Positions 55,867-63,924 of a stretch of 64,000 nucleotides of DNA are shown in pieces. The DNA comes from Idiomarina sp. Its GTDB lineage: Bacteria; Pseudomonadota; Gammaproteobacteria; Enterobacterales; Alteromonadaceae. The stretch covers positions 45,633-109,632 of the forward strand of contig JAIUMU010000007.1 in the NCBI GenBank assembly GCA_022565355.1, written 5' to 3'. Within the stretch, counting starts at the first letter, position 1. Each line of letters begins with the position of its first letter. Below the pieces are notes generated by a model. That model was not told the DNA's origin. It ran no database searches and saw nothing but the letters and a program-made list of their open reading frames with translations. The position numbers and the translations under genes are program-made.

Positions 55867-55882
55867 TATTTGCATTCTAGAG

Positions 55883-55910
55883 CGGGCGTAGGCAAAATCG
55901 CGCCCGTTTT
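55883..55910 (+). terminator. Terminator of the prolyl oligopeptidase gene
   Basis: CGGGCG and CGCCCG pair across 12 bases and are followed by TTTT, 20 bases after the stop. Confidence 0.65.
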
Positions 55911-55946
55911 CTATACTAAACCCATCAAAAAGAAAGGGGTGAAAAA

Positions 55947-57149
55947 ATGTCTCGAGTTTTAATTATCGGCGCTGGCGGTGTAAGCGGCGTTGTCGTAAAA
56001 AAATGTGCCATGTTACCGGAGTATTTCTCGGAAATTCATTTGGCTTCACGCACCGTTTCTAAGTGCGAAAAGTTACAAGCTGAAGTTGGCAAAGATCGCG
56101 TAGTAGGTGTTTACTCGGTAGACGCAGATAACGTAGATGAATTAGTAGCACTGATTGAAAAAGTGCAACCAGCGTTGGTAATTAACGTAGCTCTGCCATA
56201 TCAAGATTTACCTATCATGGATGCCTGCTTAGCCACGAATGTGCATTACCTTGATACTGCGAACTACGAGCCAAAAGACGAAGCGAAATTTGAATACAGC
56301 TGGCAGTGGGCCTACCATGAGCGCTTTAAAGAAGCTGGCTTAATGGCATTACTTGGTTCTGGTTTCGATCCAGGCGTTACCAACGTATTCACCGCGTATG
56401 CGGCTAAGCATTATTTTGATGAAATTCATTACCTTGATATCGTTGATTGTAATGGTGGTGATCATGGTCAAGCCTTTGCTACCAACTTCAACCCTGAAAT
56501 CAATATTCGCGAAATTACTCAGCGTGGTAAGTACTGGGAAAATGGCGAGTGGGTGGAAACCGATCCTATCAGCGTACGGAAAGATTTAGATTATCCTGGC
56601 GTTGGTGTTCGCGCTTCGTATTTGCTGTTCCACGAAGAGCTGGAATCACTCGTAAAGCACTTCCCTACCATTAAGCGTGCGCGTTTTTGGATGACCTTTG
56701 GCGAAGCCTACCTGAACCACTTACGAGTGCTGGAAGGCATTGGTATGACATCGATCAAGCCAATTGATTACAACGGCCAGCAAATTGCACCGCTAGAGTT
56801 CTTGAAAGCAGTGTTACCAAACCCTGGTTCACTAGCGGAAGGCTACGAAGGCTTAACGTGTATCGGTACCTACATCACCGGTATGAAAGATGGCAAAGAA
56901 AAAACCATCTTCATCTACAATAATTGCGATCATGCGGCCTGTAATATCGAAGTAGGCGCGCAAGCGGTTTCTTATACCACCGGCGTACCAGCAATGATTG
57001 GTGCCTCGTTAATGCTGGAAGGTGCTTGGATGAAGCCGGGTGTATGGAATATGGAGCAATTCGATCCAGATCCGTTCATGGAGCGTTTGAACAAATATGG
57101 CTTGCCATGGCAAGTTGTTGAAGTTGACCAAAACCCGTTAAAAGATTAA
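55947..57149 (+). CDS. Carboxynorspermidine/carboxyspermidine synthase (saccharopine dehydrogenase fold)
   Basis: Reductively joins aspartate semialdehyde with diaminopropane or putrescine in the alternative polyamine route. The 400-residue protein opens with a Rossmann motif (VLIIGAGGVSGVVVKKCA), then VINVALPYQDLPIMDACL, and ALLGSGFDPGVTNVF, with the saccharopine-dehydrogenase C-domain after. Pairing with carboxynorspermidine decarboxylase settles the pathway. Whether the product is spermidine or norspermidine cannot be told here. GAAAGGGGTG precedes the ATG. Confidence 0.93.
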   Translation: MSRVLIIGAGGVSGVVVKKCAMLPEYFSEIHLASRTVSKCEKLQAEVGKDRVVGVYSVDADNVDELVALIEKVQPALVINVALPYQDLPIMDACLATNVHYLDTANYEPKDEAKFEYSWQWAYHERFKEAGLMALLGSGFDPGVTNVFTAYAAKHYFDEIHYLDIVDCNGGDHGQAFATNFNPEINIREITQRGKYWENGEWVETDPISVRKDLDYPGVGVRASYLLFHEELESLVKHFPTIKRARFWMTFGEAYLNHLRVLEGIGMTSIKPIDYNGQQIAPLEFLKAVLPNPGSLAEGYEGLTCIGTYITGMKDGKEKTIFIYNNCDHAACNIEVGAQAVSYTTGVPAMIGASLMLEGAWMKPGVWNMEQFDPDPFMERLNKYGLPWQVVEVDQNPLKD

Positions 57150-57166
57150 TAACGGTTAGGTATACT

Positions 57167-57190
57167 ACCGGCTCTTCGGAGCCGGTTTTG
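57167..57190 (+). terminator. UUCG hairpin between the two polyamine genes (attenuator candidate)
   Basis: ACCGGCTC-TTCG-GAGCCGGT is an 8-bp perfect stem with a UUCG tetraloop, followed by TTTGCTT, and lies within the 62-base gap of the operon. It may partly stop transcription or protect the upstream mRNA. Confidence 0.65.
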
Positions 57191-57211
57191 CTTATTAGGA
57201 GTTGCTGTTAA

Positions 57212-58348
57212 ATGACCAATCCTTTTTTATCGCCAAAAATCCCTTCGCCATGTTTTGTGCTTGAAGAGCAGAAGTTAATTAATAATCTTGAATTGATGCA
57301 GCGTGTGCAAAACGAAAGCGGCGCCAGTATTATTTTGGCTCTGAAAGGCTTTTCGATGTGGAGCGTATTTCCCATCGTAAAACAGTACCTAAAGGGTTGT
57401 ACTGCGAGCTCAGCTTGGGAAGCGCAGTTAGCAGCAGATACCTTTGGCAGCGAAGTGCATGCTTACTCCCCTGCGTACAAAGATTACGATATGGATGTGT
57501 TGGTACAGCATTGTAACCACATTTCATTTAACAGCCTTACCCAATGGCAACGATACCGTAAACAGGTAGCCGCCCACGGTATTTCGGTAGGTTTACGCAT
57601 TAACCCAGAGCATCGTGAAGCAGAAACTGAGCTGTATGATCCTTCTGCACCAGGTTCGCGCTTGGGCATCCCTGCAGCTCAGCTTGAAGGCGTTGATTTA
57701 ACCGGAATTGAAGGCTTCCACGTGCACAATCTATGTGAATGTGATTCCTTTGCGTTAGAGCGCACGCTTGCTGCAGTTGAAGAACGCTTTGCCAAATGGC
57801 TACCACAAATGAAGTGGCTAAACCTTGGCGGTGGCCATTTAATGACCCGCAAAGGCTACGATGTTGATCACTTAATTGCCCAGCTGAAACGTTTGCGCGA
57901 AACCTATGATTTAGAAATTATCCTAGAGCCAGGTTCTGCGGTTGCTTGGCAAACTGGCCCGTTGGTTTCTGAGGTTGTTGATATCGTAGAGAATAATGGC
58001 CAAATTGCTATTCTCGACATTTCCGCCACTGGCCACATGCCCGATGTACTGGAAATGCCTTACCGCCCTGCCATCACAGGTGCCGATTTACCAGGCGTGC
58101 AAGCGCATACCTATAAGTTAGGTGGCAACAGTTGTTTGGCCGGTGATGTAATTGGCGAGTATAGTTTTGCAAACGAGCTGCAACCTGGCGATCGCATTAT
58201 TTTTGAAGATATGATGCATTACACTATGGTGAAAACTACGTTCTTTAACGGCGTAGAGCACCCTTCCATTGGTATTTTACGCAGCAATGGTGAATTCGAT
58301 TTGGTACGTCAATTTAATTATGCCGATTTCAAAGGGCGGCTTTCTTAA
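57212..58348 (+). CDS. nspC: Carboxynorspermidine decarboxylase
   Basis: PLP-dependent decarboxylase that yields norspermidine or spermidine from the carboxy precursor. The 378-residue protein belongs to the alanine-racemase-fold decarboxylases: PLP lysine in ILALKGFSMWS, HVHNLCECDSF with the catalytic region, LNLGGGHLMTRKGYDVDH, and LEPGSAVAWQTG. The C-terminal domain has the dimer-active-site Cys in GNSCLAGDVIGEYSF. AGGAG precedes the ATG. Second gene of the polyamine pair. Confidence 0.95.
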   Translation: MTNPFLSPKIPSPCFVLEEQKLINNLELMQRVQNESGASIILALKGFSMWSVFPIVKQYLKGCTASSAWEAQLAADTFGSEVHAYSPAYKDYDMDVLVQHCNHISFNSLTQWQRYRKQVAAHGISVGLRINPEHREAETELYDPSAPGSRLGIPAAQLEGVDLTGIEGFHVHNLCECDSFALERTLAAVEERFAKWLPQMKWLNLGGGHLMTRKGYDVDHLIAQLKRLRETYDLEIILEPGSAVAWQTGPLVSEVVDIVENNGQIAILDISATGHMPDVLEMPYRPAITGADLPGVQAHTYKLGGNSCLAGDVIGEYSFANELQPGDRIIFEDMMHYTMVKTTFFNGVEHPSIGILRSNGEFDLVRQFNYADFKGRLS

Positions 58349-58383
58349 GTTTTACGAATCTGTTGTGCACACGGTTTAATTGT

Positions 58384-58410
58384 AAAGAGGCAACCCTAGG
58401 TTGCCTCTTT
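58384..58410. terminator. Bidirectional terminator shared by nspC and coaX
   Basis: AAAGAGGCAACC and GGTTGCCTCTTT form a 12-bp perfect stem with a three-base loop; T tracts lie on both sides. The coaX stop codon is the loop itself and its last codons are one arm, so the coding end and terminator are the same DNA. Confidence 0.9.
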
Positions 58411-59193
58411 TTGTTGATACCATAAGGCTAAACCTTCCAGCACTAAATGTGGGCGTATTTCAGCACGTGAAGCACTGCTAAGTTCTTCTACCGGTAAATA
58501 TTCGCTATCGCCACCGGTACACCACACGGCAATCGCCGATGCAGTGGAATCTGCTGTAGCATGCGTTGCCACCTTACTGCCCGAGAGATTCTGCACGCCT
58601 AAAGCACCATAAGCTGCACTTAAAGCTTCGCTAACAAAGCCCCGCAAAGAGGCCCTACAACCAAGAAAAATAGCACGCTCGGTAGCTGTACCTAACATTT
58701 CGTTGGGTACCTGCTCGGTAACCTTCAGCCGTGTGCTGCGCTGCACTAGGGATTCTTGCATCAACTTCATACCCGGAGCAATCCAGCCGCCCTTGTGCTC
58801 ACCATTAGCAGTAAGCACATCTAAAGTAATGGCCGTACCCGCATCAATAATAATGGCTGCTTGCTTACTAGCTTTTGCAACAAATAGGGTTAACCATCGA
58901 TCAACACCCAATGTTTCCGGCTGCTGATAGCAATGTTGTATGCCAAATCCCGTTGTACTGCGAGCAACATGCAATACTTTATGCTGCGCATTTAAGTGCG
59001 CCTGTATTGCCGCAATGTGTTCTTCAGTGCCAACACTAGCGAGAGCCACGTTTTGCATAGGCTGCTCGGTAAGAAATTCGAGCAACCCATCAATGCCATA
59101 ACCTTTGTGCAAGAACTCGATCGGTAAACCAGCCCGATAGCGAGCTACTTTCCAAGCGGTATTACCAATTTCAACGAGTAGGGTTTCGGACAC
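58396..59193 (-). CDS. coaX: Type III pantothenate kinase
   Basis: First step of coenzyme A synthesis from pantothenate, with no feedback inhibition by CoA in characterised members. The ASKHA-fold protein has VEIGNTAWK at the N-terminus (phosphate loop), TLGVDRWLTL, and IIDAGTAITLDVL with the adenosine loop. The GTG start is chosen because GGGGGAG lies seven bases upstream; an earlier TTG lies inside that stretch. It overlaps birA by 23 bases, forming the murB-birA-coaX operon also seen in Pseudomonas-type genomes. Confidence 0.93.
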   Translation of the reverse strand: MSETLLVEIGNTAWKVARYRAGLPIEFLHKGYGIDGLLEFLTEQPMQNVALASVGTEEHIAAIQAHLNAQHKVLHVARSTTGFGIQHCYQQPETLGVDRWLTLFVAKASKQAAIIIDAGTAITLDVLTANGEHKGGWIAPGMKLMQESLVQRSTRLKVTEQVPNEMLGTATERAIFLGCRASLRGFVSEALSAAYGALGVQNLSGSKVATHATADSTASAIAVWCTGGDSEYLPVEELSSASRAEIRPHLVLEGLALWYQQKEAT

Positions 59194-60163
59194 TGATTTC
59201 TCCCCCAAAATAACGTTTTATGCCATCTTCTTGCTGTACCAATAGCGCACCGAATTCATCAATACCCTGCGCTATGCCCTGCTGTTCATGTTGGCCTAAA
59301 AGCAAGGTTACCGGCTGCTGATAGAAATGATCGTATTTTCGCCATAGCGCAATCAGTGGCTGTAAACCTTGCTGATCATGCGTTTGTAAAATACCAATAC
59401 AGCGATTAATCAGCTCGCTAGCCCACCAGTTTCTATCCAAGGCTTCAGGAACATGCTGGTTTATACTGGTAAACGGCTGATCGATAGCCAGCTGATTTTC
59501 TGGCATGCTCAAATTCAAACCGATACCAATAATCGCTTGCCCTTCACCAGTAGCTTGGCCTTCTAGTTCCACTAAAATACCCGCAACTTTTTTGCGCTGA
59601 ATATATACATCATTAGGCCATTTCACGCTCACGCCTTCAATACCTGCAGCAGCCAACATTTCGGCAAGGGCGATACCTACCGCTACACTCAACCCCATGG
59701 CAGCATTTAAGCCTTGGTAAAGCGGCCAGTACATAGATAAATATAAGTTACTGCCAAAAGGGGAATGCCACGCTTTACCGCGGCGCCCGCGCCCCGAGGT
59801 TTGCATTTCTGCCAACACGCAGGTACCCGCGGATAATTCACTTTGCTCGGCCAGCAAGCGCTTTAAATCATCGTTGGTAGAGCCGGTAACATGCTGCAAA
59901 TGCATCAATACATGCTGATTCTCAACACGTAAGTTTGTTTTCACCGCTTCTGAGTTCAATAGCTGTAGGGGTTTTGCTAGCCGATAGCCTTTGCCTGTAA
60001 CCCGAAATATATCCAACCCCAACGTTGCTAATTTTTCCACATGGTTATGAATCGCAGCGCGGCTCACCCCAAGCTGATCGCCAAGTTGCTGGCCAGAATG
60101 AAACTCGCCATCAGCTAAGATTGCGATTAACGCAGAATCAAGATCACTCGGTGCTATTGCCAT
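59171..60163 (-). CDS. birA: Biotin operon repressor / biotin-protein ligase
   Basis: Attaches biotin to acetyl-CoA carboxylase and represses biotin genes. The N-terminal winged helix is present (GEFHSGQQLGDQLGVSRAAI), so this is the bifunctional type. The ligase domain has STNDDLKRLL, SGRGRRGKAWHSPFGSN (biotinyl-AMP loop), VSVKWPNDVYI, and KVAGILVELEG. The C-terminal SH3-like domain closes the 330-residue chain. It starts ten bases inside murB and ends inside coaX, so all three are coupled. Confidence 0.95.
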   Translation of the reverse strand: MAIAPSDLDSALIAILADGEFHSGQQLGDQLGVSRAAIHNHVEKLATLGLDIFRVTGKGYRLAKPLQLLNSEAVKTNLRVENQHVLMHLQHVTGSTNDDLKRLLAEQSELSAGTCVLAEMQTSGRGRRGKAWHSPFGSNLYLSMYWPLYQGLNAAMGLSVAVGIALAEMLAAAGIEGVSVKWPNDVYIQRKKVAGILVELEGQATGEGQAIIGIGLNLSMPENQLAIDQPFTSINQHVPEALDRNWWASELINRCIGILQTHDQQGLQPLIALWRKYDHFYQQPVTLLLGQHEQQGIAQGIDEFGALLVQQEDGIKRYFGGEISVRNPTR

Positions 60164-61149
60164 GCAATTAACCCACTACTGCCTAAAACACGAACTTCAG
60201 GTTCAAGATCCACACCGTAAATTCGCTTAATTTCACGGATAATTTCGCCCGCCAAAGCGCGTAACTGCTCACCTGTGCCACGGCCATGATTTACCAACAC
60301 TAACGCTTGGCGCGAATGAACGCCAATATCGCCAATTCGTAACGCCTTTAGGCCGGCCTTATCAATTAACCAGCCAGCCGCTAGTTTAACGTGCGATTCG
60401 CTTACTGGATAAACGGGCATATCTTGGTGCTGCTCGGCTAACGCAGCGTACTGTTCTTTACTCACAATGGGGTTCTTAAAAAAACTGCCGGCGTTGGCAA
60501 GTTCATTAGGATTAGGCAATTTAGCATTGCGCACTTGTATCACGTGTTCCATTACATCCCGAGCCGAAGCCTGTTGTGGTAGCACCGCCAAATCAGGGTA
60601 AGTTAGATTAGCAAGCCACTCTTTCGGCAGCCTAAATTGCACCGCTGTAATCAACCAGTGGGCATATTCAGAACGTTTGAAAATGCTATTACGATAGCCG
60701 AATTCACATTCCGCATTACTAAGTGAAAATTGCCGATGTTGCTTTAAATCATATACGTTTACAGAATCAATGAAGGTAGCAATTTCTACGCCGTAAGCAC
60801 CAATATTTTGCACCGGCGCAGCGCCTACACTGCCGGGTATTAAGGCCAGATTCTCAAAGCCAGGCATGCCATCGTGAACGAGTTTAACTACCAAATCATG
60901 CCAGTTTTCACCAGCAGCTACCCGCACTAGCCAAGCGTTATCAGCTTCTTCAATTACCATTCCGCGCAGCTTATTTACCAGTACTTGCCCAGCATAATCT
61001 GCGGCGAAAATAGTATTACTACCTTCGCCAAGAATCCACGTATCTGGAGTATACCGAAGCTCACCTAGTTGCTCTGTATCGGTAATCTCAATCAGCTCTT
61101 TCGCACTGGTAGGGAGAGCAAATGTGTGGCGTTTTTGTAATGCAAACAA
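60154..61149 (-). CDS. murB: UDP-N-acetylenolpyruvoylglucosamine reductase
   Basis: FAD/NADPH enzyme that completes UDP-MurNAc in peptidoglycan synthesis. It is the E. coli-like type I form: LGEGSNTIFA, IPGSVGAAPVQNIGAYGVEI, GYRNSIFK (Arg), catalytic Ser in NAGSFFKNP, and the C-terminal EPEVRVLG Glu. The length is 331. The start appears to be TTG, seven bases after AAGGA; no ATG or GTG fits better. It is first in murB-birA-coaX. Confidence 0.94.
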   Translation of the reverse strand: MFALQKRHTFALPTSAKELIEITDTEQLGELRYTPDTWILGEGSNTIFAADYAGQVLVNKLRGMVIEEADNAWLVRVAAGENWHDLVVKLVHDGMPGFENLALIPGSVGAAPVQNIGAYGVEIATFIDSVNVYDLKQHRQFSLSNAECEFGYRNSIFKRSEYAHWLITAVQFRLPKEWLANLTYPDLAVLPQQASARDVMEHVIQVRNAKLPNPNELANAGSFFKNPIVSKEQYAALAEQHQDMPVYPVSESHVKLAAGWLIDKAGLKALRIGDIGVHSRQALVLVNHGRGTGEQLRALAGEIIREIKRIYGVDLEPEVRVLGSSGLIAWQ

Positions 61150-61178
61150 AGCACGATCCTTTACATCGGTAAACTAAA

Positions 61179-61709
61179 TTAAAGCAACTCAGTAATCGCA
61201 AGCGTAAATGAATGCTCAGCAAATGATAAATAGAGTACACCATCACTTATGGTAATGCTTAATTGCATGTTGCGCTCCAATAGCCCTGCTATTTCGGCAA
61301 GCTCTTGCTCTGGCAACTCATACACATGAACATTAGTTAATGTGGCAAGCTCCGGCAATGCTTTGCTTTTCCACATTCTCGAATTGCCATACACAATCAA
61401 GCTATAACGCGGCGCTCTGCGGCTGGCCTTTTGGACCCGCTCAACATCTGGCTGGCCCACATCTATCCAATGCTCAATTGCGTTGGTGTAATCTATCTGC
61501 CATAAGGCAGCTTCATCAGCGTCTGATAGCCCCCGGCCAAATTGCAACTGCTCATGATAAAACAGCGCATAGGCTAAAATCCGCGCTAACAAACGCGTTT
61601 CTGTTTCTGATGGGTGGCGCGCAACAGTAAGCTTTTCTTGCGCATAAACATTGCGTTCGATATCCGAAATATCAAATACAATTTTGTAGGGTGTAGAAGA
61701 GAGCGCCAT
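61179..61709 (-). CDS. yaeQ: YaeQ family protein
   Basis: 176-residue protein of the YaeQ family, whose fold resembles PD-(D/E)XK nucleases but whose role is not known. Typical motifs are MALSSTPYKIVFDISDIERNVY, RHPSETETRLLARILAYALF, LWQIDYTNAIEHWIDVGQPD, and KASRRAPRYSLIVYG. The ATG with AAGG upstream is the usual start; the longer frame is not supported. Lies 29 bases before murB on the same strand. Confidence 0.92.
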   Translation of the reverse strand: MALSSTPYKIVFDISDIERNVYAQEKLTVARHPSETETRLLARILAYALFYHEQLQFGRGLSDADEAALWQIDYTNAIEHWIDVGQPDVERVQKASRRAPRYSLIVYGNSRMWKSKALPELATLTNVHVYELPEQELAEIAGLLERNMQLSITISDGVLYLSFAEHSFTLAITELL

Positions 61710-61811
61710 AAATACCTTAGTTGCTTGTGTTAAGCAGCAAAGTATACCGCCTTCGATATCACGATGCATGGAAATTACAGCATGGGATTTAAAGTATAAA
61801 GCAGATATGAA

Positions 61812-61840
61812 AAAGCTAGGAACATCGAATCCCTAGCTTT
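61812..61840 (-). terminator. Terminator of the SQR/membrane-protein operon
   Basis: AAAGCTAGG and CCTAGCTTT form a 9-bp stem; on the minus strand the second arm ends in TTTTT, about 25 bases after the stop of the small membrane protein gene. Confidence 0.8.
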
Positions 61841-61862
61841 ATAAGGTTATTGCTAACAAGGC

Positions 61863-62204
61863 CTATTTGGTTCTTAAAACTTGGATAAACGGCAGAACAA
61901 ATAAGGTAACCACTACGCCTACACCAACAGCAACACCGAACAACGCCACATAATCAATTATACTATGTAAGTTCGCGTGGCTTGCGCCGGTAAGGGCAGG
62001 TACAAAAAGTAATGCTAATACAAACGCACCTAAACCCGTTATTACACTGGTTTTCCGATTCGCTGGGCTAACCTTTACGCCAGTGCGTTTCGCCATAACC
62101 ACTAAGGCAATAATCCAAACAACGATAAGTAGAGCGATAAGGTACAAGAACGGACGAATAACCTCGAGCACCACAGCAAGAATACCAAACAACGAAAAGC
62201 TCAT
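61863..62204 (-). CDS. Hypothetical small membrane protein
   Basis: Family not recognised. The 113-residue protein has three hydrophobic segments (about 8-37, 52-74 and 81-108), with a short basic loop (MAKRTGVKVSPANRKTS) between the first two. No heme- or metal-binding pattern is clear. AGGAGAG precedes two adjacent ATGs; I use the second, seven bases away. It starts about ten bases after the SQR-like gene stop, so it is co-transcribed and may anchor or serve that flavoprotein. Confidence 0.75.
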   Translation of the reverse strand: MSFSLFGILAVVLEVIRPFLYLIALLIVVWIIALVVMAKRTGVKVSPANRKTSVITGLGAFVLALLFVPALTGASHANLHSIIDYVALFGVAVGVGVVVTLFVLPFIQVLRTK

Positions 62205-62214
62205 CATTACTCTC

Positions 62215-63570
62215 CTATACTCTGCCGCGCAACATTGCATTATATGCGCCGCGAAGCATCTTATCTTTCATAATCCAAGGCACCCACTGCGCCTTCATTG
62301 GGTTAATAAAGCCAAACGAGGGAATCATCTTAAGATCATAATCGAACTCAACCAACATCGCCTCGCCGCGCTCAGTGATTAACGGGCAGGAGGTGTAGCC
62401 GTTATAGCTCGCATCGGCACTACTGCCCTCCATTACGCGCAGCAGATTATGTACCACAACCGGTACTTGCGCTTTCACACTAGCTGCTGTTTTGCCAATC
62501 GGAGTGCCAACACAATCACCTGCACCAAACACATTCGCGTAGCGGCGATGCTGCATCGTATGCTGATCTACTTCCAACCATCCACCAACTGCGAATGGCC
62601 CTGAATCCCAAGCGAGGCTACTTTCCCGAATAGGGCGTGGCGCTTGCATCGGCGGAACTACATGAATGAAATCATAATCTAATGTTTGCGAGCCGCTTTC
62701 GGTTGCGAATGTGGCACGCTTCGTATCCGCATCAATACCCGTTAATCGGTGGTTCCAATTAATATTAATGCCTCGTTCCGGAAAATGTCCTTTCAGAAAT
62801 TCATTTACATCAGGTTGCGAGAATAAACCTACCGCAGGAGCTGTGTACTGAAGATCGAAGCGATCACGTACATTACGTTGGCGTAAATCGTGCTCAAACA
62901 GCATCGCCACTTTCAACGGAGCGCCTGCACATTTAATTGCACCTGGGGCTCGCGTGAATATACCTACGCCACCCTCGTTAATGAATGATTCCATTTGTTG
63001 CCATGTGCGTGAAGCGTGCTCTGGATTGTCATAAACACAACCGATTCCCTTAGAGCCAATCAGGCTTGCATCCATTCCTTCGATTGCGGAAAAGTTGAGT
63101 TCTAAGCCAGTAGCAACCAAAAGATAATCGTAGTCAATCCAGCTATTATCATTGGTTTGCACCCGATTGTTGTCTGGATCAAATTGCACTACAGAGTTCT
63201 TCAGCCACTTTACACTGCGTGGAATATAGCGGGAATTACTATCTAAAACAGAATGCGTATCCCAAACACCTGTTGCTACCAGGGTTAAACCCGGCTGGTA
63301 GAGGTGCCGCTCTCTTTCATCAATGATGGTAATCTCAGCGCCAGAGGTTGCTCTGGCTAAACGATTTGCAAGGGAGATGCCCGCTGCACCGGCACCTACG
63401 ATCACGATTCGAGCCTTTGTTTCCAATACCTTACCATCAGCTCTCGTAAACGAACTGATGCCAAAAAGCCCAGCTGAAAGCGCGCCCATCGAAGTGAGCT
63501 TAATAAACTTACGCCGGTTACTATCAACAGCAGCACCGCCGTTATTATGCGAATCTTTATCTATGGACAT
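62215..63570 (-). CDS. Type II sulfide:quinone oxidoreductase-like flavoprotein with Tat signal
   Basis: 451-residue FAD protein. The N-terminus has a twin-arginine pattern (SNRRKFIK, R19-R20) followed by a hydrophobic stretch to about residue 41, so it is probably exported folded. The SQR core shows GAGAAGISLANRLA (about 59-72), VATGLELNF, and GAGDCVGTPIGKT. The two redox cysteines of type II SQRs are present: C214 in IKCAGAP and C395 in YTSCPL. It would oxidise sulfide and pass electrons to quinone. Known SQRs usually lack an export signal, which makes the topology unusual. First gene of a two-gene operon. Confidence 0.88.
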   Translation of the reverse strand: MSIDKDSHNNGGAAVDSNRRKFIKLTSMGALSAGLFGISSFTRADGKVLETKARIVIVGAGAAGISLANRLARATSGAEITIIDERERHLYQPGLTLVATGVWDTHSVLDSNSRYIPRSVKWLKNSVVQFDPDNNRVQTNDNSWIDYDYLLVATGLELNFSAIEGMDASLIGSKGIGCVYDNPEHASRTWQQMESFINEGGVGIFTRAPGAIKCAGAPLKVAMLFEHDLRQRNVRDRFDLQYTAPAVGLFSQPDVNEFLKGHFPERGININWNHRLTGIDADTKRATFATESGSQTLDYDFIHVVPPMQAPRPIRESSLAWDSGPFAVGGWLEVDQHTMQHRRYANVFGAGDCVGTPIGKTAASVKAQVPVVVHNLLRVMEGSSADASYNGYTSCPLITERGEAMLVEFDYDLKMIPSFGFINPMKAQWVPWIMKDKMLRGAYNAMLRGRV

Positions 63571-63881
63571 ACATTCAGCCTCAATACCTACTTACCTGAT
63601 AAACCACAATCTCTTCATATTAGAAAGAACTAATACTTAATACTAGATCAATACCAACGAAACATTAAACATTAGGCAATCTTAATGTAAAGAATGGAAT
63701 ACAGGAAGCAAATCATCGCCATTCCGCAGTGCGAATTGCCGCACTGGATAAGTAGCAAAAGCTTAGCTTTAAAATGAGGATTTAGCGAACCAGAACAGGT
63801 CAAACAGAACATGTAAGCCAGAATGCGTAATGATTGCAAAGGATATGCGCACAATATTAGGATTTATCAAAACCGCAAACG
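63571..63881. other. Intergenic region upstream of the SQR-like gene
   Basis: No gene is supported here. The region must hold the promoter of the SQR-like operon. A perfect dyad CAGTGCG-N6-CGCACTG lies at 63727-63746 and could be an operator. A 60-codon minus-strand frame has no ribosome site or recognisable product. Confidence 0.6.
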
Positions 63882-63910
63882 AAAAAACCCCAGCCGTTAA
63901 GCTGGGGTTC
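63882..63910 (-). terminator. Terminator of the rRNA operon
   Basis: CCCCAGC and GCTGGGG form a 7-bp stem with a six-base loop; on the minus strand it is followed by TTTTTT. It lies 15 bases past the 5S 3' end. Confidence 0.9.
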
Positions 63911-63924
63911 TTGTCGTATTAGGA

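Noticed and set aside
63672..63854. 60-codon minus-strand frame before the 5S gene
   Set aside because: No ribosome site, no family resemblance, and located in a probable promoter region.
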